Notes under the pieces: model-generated
What the model saw: the letters and a program-made list of their open reading frames with translations, nothing else
What the model was told of the DNA's origin: nothing
The model's database searches: none
Assembly: GCA_012270975.1 (NCBI GenBank)
Contig: JAAXHH010000013.1
Location: 1-64,000, forward strand
Length of the DNA: 64,000 nt
Source: Candidatus Latescibacterota bacterium
Lineage (GTDB): Bacteria > JAAXHH01
Direction: 5' to 3'
Shown: piece by piece, positions 52,070-59,622 of the stretch
Numbering within the stretch: position 1 is the stretch's first letter
Layout: every line of letters begins with the position of its first letter
Made by a program: the position numbers and the translations under genes

Positions 52070-53080
52070 ATGGACGATCTGATCGTCGTTCATCCTGATT
52101 TCGACGGGGTCTGGCCCTTTGCCGCAGACCACTTCCGCACGCTGTGGCCCGGCGCGGAGTTCATTCGCCTGGCTCACGGGGACGAGCATCCCCTGGGTGA
52201 AGTCGTCGAGGAACCGGACCGGGTGACGCGGCTCGTTACGCTTGGGATGCCTGTGACGCTCAATTGCCTGAAGCGATTCAGCGCGTTGCGGGAAGCAACT
52301 TTTCAGGGGGCTTACGGCCGGCAGTTGGGCGAGGGCTGCTGCGAGTATCTTGCCGTGGCCGGCGTCGCCGTCTATGACCATCCGAGCGAGGGGTTCTGGT
52401 CGCAGACCGTGGCGGAATTCGGCCTGGCCCTGACGCTGTGCGGACTGAGGCGTATCCCGCAGCTGCACCGGGAAATCATCCACAGCCAGGCGCCCTGGGA
52501 CTATGAGCCGCCGGAAGGCCGGGGCCGGCCCGGGGCCCGGGGCCAGCAGTTCGGCGACGATCCCGCCTTCTCCAACGGCACGCTGTCCGGCAAGCGGGTG
52601 CGTATTGTGGGTGCGGGCAACATCGGCAGCCGATACGCCAGCTTCGCATCCATGCTGGGCGCCGACGTGGCGGCATGGGACCCCTTCGCTCCCGAGCCCG
52701 GCTTCCACCGGGCCGGTTCGCGCCGGGTTTACCACCTGGATCAGCTCGTCGCGGACGCGGAGATATTCGCGCCCATGGTGCCGCTCACGGAATCCACGCA
52801 GGGTCTGGTCGCGGCGGAGCATATCGACGCGCTGCCCAGGGGCTGCCTGGTGGTACTCGTGACCCGGGCCGGAATCTGCGACATGGAGACGATCCGGCGG
52901 CGGGTACTGGCCGACGAACTGAGCCTGGCGGCGGACGTGTGGGACGAAGAGCCCCTGCCCCTGGACGACCCGCTACTGGGACGCCAAAACGTGGTGCATA
53001 CGCCGCACAACGCCGGCCGTACGATCGATGCGAACAGGGCTTGGGCGGAGAAGCTGGCCGTGCAGTTCAGGCCGCGGTAG
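52070..53080 (+). CDS. D-isomer 2-hydroxyacid dehydrogenase (NAD-binding)
   Basis: A cytosolic dehydrogenase with a split catalytic domain and a Rossmann domain: G-A-G-N-I-G-S-R near residue 182, W-D-P-F. The catalytic triad appears as Arg in T-R-A-G-I-C-D, Glu in V-W-D-E-E-P-L, and His in H-T-P-H-N-A-G. The substrate is uncertain (phosphoglycerate, glyoxylate or other). 336 residues. The ATG at 52070 has GGAGG 8 nt upstream; an earlier ATG at 51998 is rejected. It stands alone, with two tRNA genes downstream on the other strand. Confidence 0.9.
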   Translation: MDDLIVVHPDFDGVWPFAADHFRTLWPGAEFIRLAHGDEHPLGEVVEEPDRVTRLVTLGMPVTLNCLKRFSALREATFQGAYGRQLGEGCCEYLAVAGVAVYDHPSEGFWSQTVAEFGLALTLCGLRRIPQLHREIIHSQAPWDYEPPEGRGRPGARGQQFGDDPAFSNGTLSGKRVRIVGAGNIGSRYASFASMLGADVAAWDPFAPEPGFHRAGSRRVYHLDQLVADAEIFAPMVPLTESTQGLVAAEHIDALPRGCLVVLVTRAGICDMETIRRRVLADELSLAADVWDEEPLPLDDPLLGRQNVVHTPHNAGRTIDANRAWAEKLAVQFRPR

Positions 53081-53134
53081 GCGACCTGCCGCGCGTTACA
53101 TAGGGTTTTTTGAAAACGGACGGAAGGGAGAGAA

Positions 53135-53206
53135 TAGCGGTACGGGGAATCGAACCCCGGTTTGATGGCTGAGAACCACCCGTCCTAACCACTAGACGAT
53201 ACCGCC
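53135..53206 (-). tRNA. tRNA-Glu (CTC)
   Basis: A 72-nt cloverleaf on the minus strand: GGCGGTA acceptor pairing with TACCGCT (a G-U end pair), anticodon loop TTCTCAG gives CTC, and T arm CGGGG-TTCGATT-CCCCG. Discriminator A, no encoded CCA. Confidence 0.92.
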
Positions 53207-53327
53207 ATGTCGCTAAAAAATATACCCCGCGCGCATGCCCATGTCAAGCCGTTTTGGGCGTGCGCCCTCATAGCCGAGGCCACGACTATATCAAGAAATG
53301 ATCCTGCCACTGCGACGTAACGGCAAA

Positions 53328-53398
53328 CTGGGGGGCAGGGATTCGAACCCCGATTCCATGGTCCAGAGCCATGTGTCCTACCCTTGAACGACCCCCCA
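53328..53398 (-). tRNA. tRNA-Gln (CTG)
   Basis: A 71-nt cloverleaf: TGGGGGG acceptor pairing with CCCCCCA (the U1-A72 pair typical of glutamine), anticodon loop CTCTGGA gives CTG, T arm with TTCGAAT. Discriminator G, no encoded CCA. 121 bp from tRNA-Glu, perhaps one transcript. Confidence 0.93.
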
Positions 53399-53567
53399 AT
53401 GGGAATGACGCAAGGCAACGGGCCGGCCCGCCGCCACCGCCGCGTGTATAATACGGATTTACAGGGAAAGATCAAGTAAAATCAGGCCGTAGAGACGCGG
53501 TCGAGGCACCGCCAAACGGCTGACTACGGCCCGGTGCGCCGGGTATCCGGGCGCCTGTATCCACGCC

Positions 53568-54719
53568 TCAAACCCGCTCGTAGGGATCGAACAGACGCTC
53601 GTATTCCCGCAGGGCATAGCGGTCGGTCATACCCGCGATGTAGTCGCATACCGTTCGCTCGAGGGGCGCGTCCTCGTCGCGTCGAAGGTCGGTGGGGGGC
53701 AACTGCCGCGGGTCTGCGAGGTATTCGTTGAAGAGGCTTTCGATGAAACGGGTCGCCTTGCGGGACATGCGGATCAGCCGGTAATGCCGGTAGAAGTTGT
53801 CCGTGAGGAAGGCGCGGAGCTGGCTGTTCTTTTCGGTCATCGAAGGACTGTAGTCCACCACGGGGAAATCCAGCTGGCGCACTTCATCGGGTGACTTCAC
53901 GCCGTGGCGTTCCAGGTTCTCGTGGGTCGTCTGCACGACGTCGGTGATCTGCTGGTTGATCAGTGCCCGTATGATCCGGTAACGCTTCCGTGTGGGATCG
54001 AGGTGCCGGACCCTGTCCACCTCCTCCTGTATGGCCCCGTCCCATATGTCCAGTTCGGTAAGCTGATCGAGATTCAGGATACCCGCGCTCACTCCGTCGT
54101 CCAGGTCGTGGGAGTTATAGGCGATTTCGTCGGCGAGATTGGCGATCTGGGCCTCCACGGAGGCATACTGGCCGGGCTTGAATTCGTCCAGGTCGAACCC
54201 GTGCGGGGCATTGTGCTTGGCGATGCCCTCCCGCGTTTCCCACGTCAGGTTGAGGCCCGGAAAGGAAGGATAGCGCCATTCCAACAGGTCGATGACCCGG
54301 AGACTCTGCTGGTTGTGCTGGAATCCTCCGTGTTCCTGCATCAGCCCGTCGAGGGCTTCCTCTCCGCAGTGTCCGAACGGGGGATGTCCGAGGTCGTGGG
54401 CCAGGGCGATGGCGGCCGCAAGATCGAGGTTGGCACCCAGGTTCCGCGCGATCGTCTCCGAAATGCCGGCCGTTTCCATGGTGTGCGTGAGCCGCGTCCG
54501 GTAATGGTCTCCCTCGTGGTAGACGAAGACCTGCGTCTTGTATTCCAGTCTCCGGAAGGCCTTGGAGTGGACGATACGGTCGCGGTCCCGCTGGAAGGGC
54601 GTCCGCCACGGCGCCTCCTCCTCGGGATGCTCGCGTCCCCGGCACGCGCTGCTCATCACGGCGTACGGAGCGAGCGTCCGTTCCTCCACGTCTTCCAATC
54701 GGGCTCGATCAACGATCAT
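53568..54719 (-). CDS. dgt: dGTPase-like HD-domain deoxyguanosinetriphosphate triphosphohydrolase
   Basis: An HD-domain enzyme that cuts dGTP (or other dNTPs) to the nucleoside and triphosphate. From the ATG at 54719 (383 residues), chosen for its GGAGG 7 nt upstream, motifs are F-R-R-L-E-Y-K-T-Q-V-F, R-T-R-L-T-H-T-M-E (H), I-A-L-A-H-D-L-G-H-P-P-F-G-H (HD), and E-A-Q-I-A-N-L-A-D-E-I-A-Y (distal Asp). It belongs to the shorter dGTPase-like type seen outside enterobacteria. Neighbours: tRNA-Gln downstream, sulfatase upstream; no clear functional partner. Confidence 0.92.
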   Translation of the reverse strand: MIVDRARLEDVEERTLAPYAVMSSACRGREHPEEEAPWRTPFQRDRDRIVHSKAFRRLEYKTQVFVYHEGDHYRTRLTHTMETAGISETIARNLGANLDLAAAIALAHDLGHPPFGHCGEEALDGLMQEHGGFQHNQQSLRVIDLLEWRYPSFPGLNLTWETREGIAKHNAPHGFDLDEFKPGQYASVEAQIANLADEIAYNSHDLDDGVSAGILNLDQLTELDIWDGAIQEEVDRVRHLDPTRKRYRIIRALINQQITDVVQTTHENLERHGVKSPDEVRQLDFPVVDYSPSMTEKNSQLRAFLTDNFYRHYRLIRMSRKATRFIESLFNEYLADPRQLPPTDLRRDEDAPLERTVCDYIAGMTDRYALREYERLFDPYERV

Positions 54720-54771
54720 CCGGGGTCCTCCGGTACCAGTCGTTCCGTTTTGCACGATCAATGTGCTGCGG

Positions 54772-56163
54772 TCAGGTTCCCGCGATCAGGGCGCCGCCCA
54801 GGTCGATGTCCTGGACCATGGTGGCGTTGAAGGCCGCCTCGACCAGCCGCTGCTTCACTTCAAGCCAGTCGGGATCGTCCCACAGGTTCTCGAATTCCCA
54901 GGGATCGTTGTCCAGGTCATACAACTCGCCCTTGCCGTGGGTGTAGTAAACCACCAGCTTGAACCGCTCGTCCCGGTACATGGTGGCGTAGCTCAGCGGT
55001 TCGGCGTGGACGGCGTCGTAATACTCGGACCGGACGAAATCGCGGTGATGGCCAGGATCCGCTTCGCCCGTCAAAATGGGCAGCAGGCTGCGGCCCTGGA
55101 AGGCCTCCGGAGGATCCACGCCGCCCAGGTCCGGCATCGTCGCCGACATGTCGATCAACTCCACGAGCGCGTCGCTCCTGAGATCCGCCCGCATATGTCC
55201 GGGATGGGAGAAGATCAGCGGCACCCGCACGAGTCCTTCGTAGAACCGGCATCCCTTCCACAGCAGGCCGTGGTCGCCCAGGCACTCGCCGTGGTCGCTT
55301 GTGAAGATGATCACGGTGTCCTCCCGCTGGCCGGTGCGTTCGAGTTCGCGCAGGATGCGGGCAAACTGATCGTCGATCTGCCGGATCATGGCGTAGTAGA
55401 GCGCCTGCTGCTTTTTGCCGTCGAAGCTGTCGGGGTGACGCGATTCGGACTGGAAGAACACGTCCTGGAGTTCCGCCTGCTGGGCCAGGTCGCTTTCCCG
55501 GAAATGGGGGCCGGGCATTTCGGCGGGATCGAACAGGTCCGCGTAGGTGCGGGGCGGAATCAGCGGCTCGTGGGGACTGTAGGGATTGAGCGTCAACATC
55601 CAGGGAGTGCTATCGTCCCGGGCCTGGTTGATGAACTCGAGGGCGCACTCGGTGACCCAGGTCGTCTGGTGCAGTTCCGGCGGCACCCGGTCCTCGCTGA
55701 AACGCAGGGCGTCGAGGTCGCCGCCCCGCTCGCGCACCCAGTCGCCGTAGTCGTGACCCTCCGGCCAGTCGTCCCGCGGCGCGTGGCTGAAGCGCCAGTA
55801 CCGGTAGCCGTCGTCCATGCGGGGCTCCGTGCGTTGCCCCGCGCTCTGGAGGTGGAATTTGCCCGCCAGGCCGCAGTCGTATCCGCTGTCCGCCAGCAGT
55901 TTGGAAATCAGGGGAGGCGGATTCACGAACGATCCGTTGCCGTTGCGGCAGTTGTGAATCCGCCCGGGGTACATGCCGGTCATGAAGCTCGATCGGCTGG
56001 GCGTGCAAATCGGGCTTTGGCTGTAAGCCCGTGTGAAGGCGACGCCTTCCCGCACCAGTCCGTCGAGCGCCGGCGTACTCACGTGGGGATTGCCGAGCGC
56101 GCCGATGGTGTCGAATCGCTGCTGATCCGTGCAGTACCAGAGAATGTTGGGGCGCGTGGGCAT
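54772..56163 (-). CDS. Sulfatase (formylglycine type)
   Basis: An arylsulfatase-family hydrolase, 463 residues. The N-terminus has P-N-I-L-W-Y-C-T-D-Q-Q (metal Asp), and the signature is P-I-C-T-P-S-R-S-S-F-M-T-G, whose Cys becomes formylglycine. Further motifs: T-S-D-H-G-E-C-L-G-D-H-G and K-G-C-R-F-Y-E. No signal peptide follows the ATG at 56163, so it may be cytosolic or poorly predicted. It needs a formylglycine-generating enzyme, not seen in the window. The long extension to 56337 is a shadow of the lipoprotein gene. Its substrate is probably a sulfated glycan or choline-O-sulfate type compound. Confidence 0.92.
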   Translation of the reverse strand: MPTRPNILWYCTDQQRFDTIGALGNPHVSTPALDGLVREGVAFTRAYSQSPICTPSRSSFMTGMYPGRIHNCRNGNGSFVNPPPLISKLLADSGYDCGLAGKFHLQSAGQRTEPRMDDGYRYWRFSHAPRDDWPEGHDYGDWVRERGGDLDALRFSEDRVPPELHQTTWVTECALEFINQARDDSTPWMLTLNPYSPHEPLIPPRTYADLFDPAEMPGPHFRESDLAQQAELQDVFFQSESRHPDSFDGKKQQALYYAMIRQIDDQFARILRELERTGQREDTVIIFTSDHGECLGDHGLLWKGCRFYEGLVRVPLIFSHPGHMRADLRSDALVELIDMSATMPDLGGVDPPEAFQGRSLLPILTGEADPGHHRDFVRSEYYDAVHAEPLSYATMYRDERFKLVVYYTHGKGELYDLDNDPWEFENLWDDPDWLEVKQRLVEAAFNATMVQDIDLGGALIAGT

Positions 56164-56191
56164 GTTGCTTATGCACCCGCCGCCTTGGATC

Positions 56192-56764
56192 TTATTGGGC
56201 AGGCTGCGTGGTGGCTTCCTCTCCGCCCATGGACTCTCCCGAGTCGCCTTCGTCCATACCCTCTTCGTCCATTTCGCCTTCACCTTCGCCCATCTCGCCT
56301 TCGCCCATCTCGCCTTCGCCCGCATCCGGGGGAGCATCGGCAGTCATAACATGCAGCATGTCTCCCACCGCGGCACCGATCTCGGTCGCGGCGTTTCCGC
56401 CGTTGAGGGCGATCTGAAGCGTGCCGGACTCCTCGTCGATCCGTGCGAGCCAGCCACCCTCGGCCACGTCGCTGTAATCCACGACCATCGGCATGACAAG
56501 GGTGTGTTCGTTATGGGTGATCGAAATCCAGCCATCCGAGGCAAAGCCGGCTTCCATCAACTGATCGCTCGTGGTGTTCGTGTTGATGTTGGCGAATTCC
56601 TCACTGATACTGGTAATCTCGACGTTGATCATGGGAACATCAGCGGCCATCTCTTCCATGGCCGCCTCTTCCGTGGCCGTTTCTTCGGTTTCTGCCCCGC
56701 CGCATCCGGACAGTCCGAACATCCCGACGAAACAGACCAGCAGGTATGATGTGAATCGGGTCAT
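56192..56764 (-). CDS. Lipoprotein with a stand-alone DUF62 C-terminal-like domain and acidic Met/Gly/Glu tail
   Basis: A 190-residue secreted lipoprotein: signal peptide ending L-S-G-C (Cys 21), a Glu-rich linker (24-42), then a domain (about 44-140) similar to the C-terminal domain of DUF62 SAM hydrolases. Matches to the enzyme at 31394: F-A-N-I-N-T-N versus F-G-N-I-I-S-D; V-D-Y-S-D-V-A-E-G versus A-S-Y-D-E-V-A-D-G; and L-Q-I-A-L-N-G-G-N-A-A versus [11 protein letters not shown]. No N-terminal catalytic domain is present. The tail is G-E-G-E-M repeats coded by short DNA repeats. It could bind an adenosyl compound or be only a structural relative. It has its own promoter 130 bp upstream; the next gene downstream is the sulfatase. 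Confidence 0.78.
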   Translation of the reverse strand: MTRFTSYLLVCFVGMFGLSGCGGAETEETATEEAAMEEMAADVPMINVEITSISEEFANINTNTTSDQLMEAGFASDGWISITHNEHTLVMPMVVDYSDVAEGGWLARIDEESGTLQIALNGGNAATEIGAAVGDMLHVMTADAPPDAGEGEMGEGEMGEGEGEMDEEGMDEGDSGESMGGEEATTQPAQ

Positions 56765-56894
56765 GATCTCGTTCCTTTCATGTGGATTCCCGCATCGCGG
56801 GACATGTTGGAATAAAGAATGAATAACGGATGAATTGTGAGATTTGGAGGCTGGAACAGTATGTTTAACGCAAAACTGCAATACGCCTTATACA

Positions 56895-56923
56895 TTTATA
56901 TTTCAGTCTTCACGCATTTGCAA
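56895..56923 (-). promoter_or_regulatory. Promoter of the lipoprotein gene
   Basis: Minus strand TTGCAA (56923-56918), 17-bp spacer, TATAAA (56900-56895). Leader of about 120 nt, including a short CCCGC/GCGGG hairpin (about 56787-56799) near the ATG. Confidence 0.5.
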
Positions 56924-56942
56924 CTACAAATCGAAGGAATCT

Positions 56943-57746
56943 TCAGACGACGCCATGTTCGGCTGTGTCGACGAGATCCGCCCACTGCCTGCGCCCCACC
57001 TCCTTGACCAGGCCGTCGTCCCACTTTTCCAGCGGACGGTAGGACGGGTGGCCGGGACGGTCCTGGCAGGGATTGTGGCGGGTGTTGTAGCAACAGATGA
57101 GGCTCCACCGCGGGTCGTCGCTCTCGTTCGGGTCCGAACGGTGCAGTACGTTCGCGTGGAAGAACAACGCGGTGCCGGGCGACATTTCGCAGAACACGTG
57201 GTCCAGGTGTTCCAGCGCGAGCTCCACCCGCTTCGGGTCGGCCCCCACCTGCGTGCCGTACCGGCCGTGTTCGATCCTTCCCAGGCGGTGCGAACCCCGG
57301 ATGACCTGCAGACATCCGTTCCCCCGGTGAGCCCGGTCCACGGCGATGTAGCAACTGGCCATGTCGGGATACAGCGCCTGGTTGTGGTACCAGTAGCCGT
57401 AGTCCTGGTGCCACTCCCACGCGCCGCCGACACGGGGTTCCTTGACCATCATCTTGTAATGGTACAGGTAGACCTCGTCACCCATGAGCCGTTCCAGGGT
57501 ATCGACCATGCGCCGGCCGTGGCAGATGGCGTTGTAGATGTCCTCCCGGTCTGTATCCGAGGTCAGCCAGAGCTTGCTTTCGCGGCCTTCCGTGTCCTCG
57601 GCCGCCCGGACGAGGGCGGCCTTCTCCCCGTCGATGCGCCCCACGTTGAGCAGGAGTTCCATTTCCTCCTCGTCGTACAGACCTTCCACCATCAGGTAGC
57701 CGTCTTCCCGGAACCGATGTTCATGTTCTTCGGTGAGCCGGAACAT
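56943..57746 (-). CDS. Phytanoyl-CoA dioxygenase (PhyH) family protein
   Basis: A 267-residue Fe(II)/2-oxoglutarate oxygenase. The facial triad is H-Q-D (W-E-W-H-Q-D-Y-G, near residue 112) and the distal His in F-F-H-A-N-V-L-H-R-S; the Arg for 2-oxoglutarate is in the D-D-P-R-W-S region. It starts M-F-R-L-T-E-E-H. It shares no special similarity in its variable regions with the PhyH at 27652. Many sponge- and marine-associated lineages carry families of these genes. Substrate unknown; it is read after the aminotransferase with a 60-bp gap. Confidence 0.9.
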   Translation of the reverse strand: MFRLTEEHEHRFREDGYLMVEGLYDEEEMELLLNVGRIDGEKAALVRAAEDTEGRESKLWLTSDTDREDIYNAICHGRRMVDTLERLMGDEVYLYHYKMMVKEPRVGGAWEWHQDYGYWYHNQALYPDMASCYIAVDRAHRGNGCLQVIRGSHRLGRIEHGRYGTQVGADPKRVELALEHLDHVFCEMSPGTALFFHANVLHRSDPNESDDPRWSLICCYNTRHNPCQDRPGHPSYRPLEKWDDGLVKEVGRRQWADLVDTAEHGVV

Positions 57747-57806
57747 GTGATTCTCCGTGTTCTCCGCGTTCTGGACAGAAGGACCGCGTCCCCGGTGGCG
57801 CCGTGT

Positions 57807-59039
57807 CTACACTCCGATGCGGTCGCGGTGGCGCCGTTCGATGTGGTGCGAGACCGAGCGGCACACCCGGGAGATGCCTTCGCCGATGAGCGACTGGTCG
57901 AGAAAGCTGTAGCACAGGCGGAACTGGTTCGCTCCCCGACCGTCGGTATAGAACGAAGGGCCGGCCACGTAGGCTACCTTCTCATGTTCCACGGCCCAGG
58001 CCAGCATCGCCGAAGCGTCGATCCCCTCGGGTGCGGTCAACCACACGTAGAATCCTCCGTCCGGCCGGGTCCAGGTCATGCCGGGCGGGGAATGCTCCGA
58101 CAGCGCGTCCAGCGTGACATTGCGCTTGGTCTGGTAAAGCGCCCTGGACAGTACGATCTGGGAATCCATCAGTCCCTGGCGGCCGTATTCGTAGACGATG
58201 CGCTGTCCAAGCGTGCTGGAACACTGGTCGCTGCCCAGCTTCGCCTGGCACAACTGGGCGATGACGGGCGGCGGCGCGGCGATCCATCCGAGACGGATGC
58301 CCGGTCCGAAGATCTTGGAGAAAGTGCTGACGAACAGGACGCCGTCGGGATTGAGTGCCTTGAGCGAAGGAGGGGGCGCATGGTCGAAGTACAGTTCCGC
58401 GTAAGCGTGGTCTTCCAGGATGGGGATATTGTACCGGTCGGCGAGTTCGACCAGCCTGCGCCGCCGTTCCAGGGGCATGGTGACGCCGCCCGGATTCTGA
58501 AACGCCGGCATGGTGTAAATCAGCTTGGCGCGCTTGCCCCGGCGTTCCAGTTCCCTCAACTGTTCTTCCAGGAGATCCACGCGCATGCCGTCGTCGTCGA
58601 TATCCACCGCGACGAAATCCACGTCGTAACACCGGAAGACCGAGAACGCGGTCAGGTAGGTTGGGGCTTCCACGATGACGATATCGCCGGGGTTGAGCAG
58701 CGTCTTGGCGATGAGATCCATGGCCTCGATCCCGCCCGTGGTGACGATAATGTCGTCCATCGTGGCGGTCACGCCTTCGACGGGTCCCATGCGGTCGGCG
58801 ATCCATTCCCTGAGGGCGGTGTAACCCGCCGTGGGACCGTATTGCAGCGACATGCTCCCGTGCGTTTCGAAGACCTGGACGGCGACTTCCTTCATCGCGT
58901 CCATGGGGAACGTGGCGGCATCCGGCAAACCGCCGGCAAATGATAGGACATCCGGCCGTTCCGCCAGCTTGAGCAGCTCAATGACCGCGGTGTCGCCAAT
59001 GAGTTCCATGCGATCTGCTAATACATCCCGCCAGTCCAT
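57807..59039 (-). CDS. PLP-dependent aminotransferase (class I/II)
   Basis: A fold type I aminotransferase, 410 residues, of the 2-aminoadipate/valine-pyruvate-like group (related to the catalytic part of MocR proteins). PLP lysine in S-T-F-S-K-I-F-G-P-G-I-R-L-G-W; Asp/Tyr motif in E-D-H-A-Y-A-E-L; Arg for the carboxylate in F-R-L-C-Y-S-F. The start is the ATG at 59039 with GGGGG upstream; a TTG pair precedes it. No DNA-binding domain, so it is an enzyme and not a regulator. Substrate uncertain. It precedes the PhyH gene on the same strand. Confidence 0.92.
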   Translation of the reverse strand: MDWRDVLADRMELIGDTAVIELLKLAERPDVLSFAGGLPDAATFPMDAMKEVAVQVFETHGSMSLQYGPTAGYTALREWIADRMGPVEGVTATMDDIIVTTGGIEAMDLIAKTLLNPGDIVIVEAPTYLTAFSVFRCYDVDFVAVDIDDDGMRVDLLEEQLRELERRGKRAKLIYTMPAFQNPGGVTMPLERRRRLVELADRYNIPILEDHAYAELYFDHAPPPSLKALNPDGVLFVSTFSKIFGPGIRLGWIAAPPPVIAQLCQAKLGSDQCSSTLGQRIVYEYGRQGLMDSQIVLSRALYQTKRNVTLDALSEHSPPGMTWTRPDGGFYVWLTAPEGIDASAMLAWAVEHEKVAYVAGPSFYTDGRGANQFRLCYSFLDQSLIGEGISRVCRSVSHHIERRHRDRIGV

Positions 59040-59221
59040 CAACAACCCCCTGCGCGTAGTGCGAATGTAAAACGAACCGAACCACAGCCGGTCTCACGAC
59101 CGGTGATTCCGGACCGGTGTCTTCCGGTCCTTTAAAAACACCGCGAAAAACGATCCGCACGATCTCCTTCCGCGTGCATTATTGTATGATTCGGCCCGCG
59201 GGAAAACAAGGCCAAAATTCC

Positions 59222-59252
59222 TTGACATCCTCGAAGGGTCTGGGGTTATCAT
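59222..59252 (+). promoter_or_regulatory. Promoter of the PC4-like gene
   Basis: TTGACA (59222-59227) with TTATCA (59246-59251, spacing 18) or TATCAT (59247-59252, spacing 19). Leader of about 48 nt. Confidence 0.45.
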
Positions 59253-59306
59253 GGCGAACGAATAGTGTCCTATTCACGCCCATCCCCTGCCCTGAGAGGT
59301 TATTAC

Positions 59307-59564
59307 ATGGCCGAGGACAGCCAGGTCGTAGCAAGCTTTCAGAAGAACAGCCAGGAGGAGTTCCGTTTCACCATCACGTCGTTCCGGGGAAACGAATACG
59401 CCGACATCCGCATCTACTACGAAAACGAAGGCGATTTCCTGCCCAGCAGGAAGGGCATTACCGTCTCGCCTGATGCGTGGTCAGCGTTCAGGTCCTGCCT
59501 CGACAAACTGGAGTCGGAACTCAGGGAGCGCAATCTGCTCAAAGACGACGACGGCGAGGCCTGA
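59307..59564 (+). CDS. PC4-like transcriptional coactivator-fold ssDNA-binding protein
   Basis: An 85-residue protein with the PC4/YdbC fold: F-R-F-T-I-T-S-F-R-G-N-E-Y-A-D-I-R-I-Y-Y-E, then F-L-P-S-R-K-G-I-T-V-S-P-D-A-W. The bacterial relatives bind single-stranded DNA as dimers. Here it could act in transcription or DNA repair; the Tag fusion gene lies next to it, but convergently. The ATG at 59307 has GAGAGG upstream. It has its own promoter. Confidence 0.8.
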   Translation: MAEDSQVVASFQKNSQEEFRFTITSFRGNEYADIRIYYENEGDFLPSRKGITVSPDAWSAFRSCLDKLESELRERNLLKDDDGEA

Positions 59565-59622
59565 TCCGTAACGCCGGCTATCGGCCTCCGGTCCCGGCCG
59601 GATTACTGCGCCCGACGCCGTA

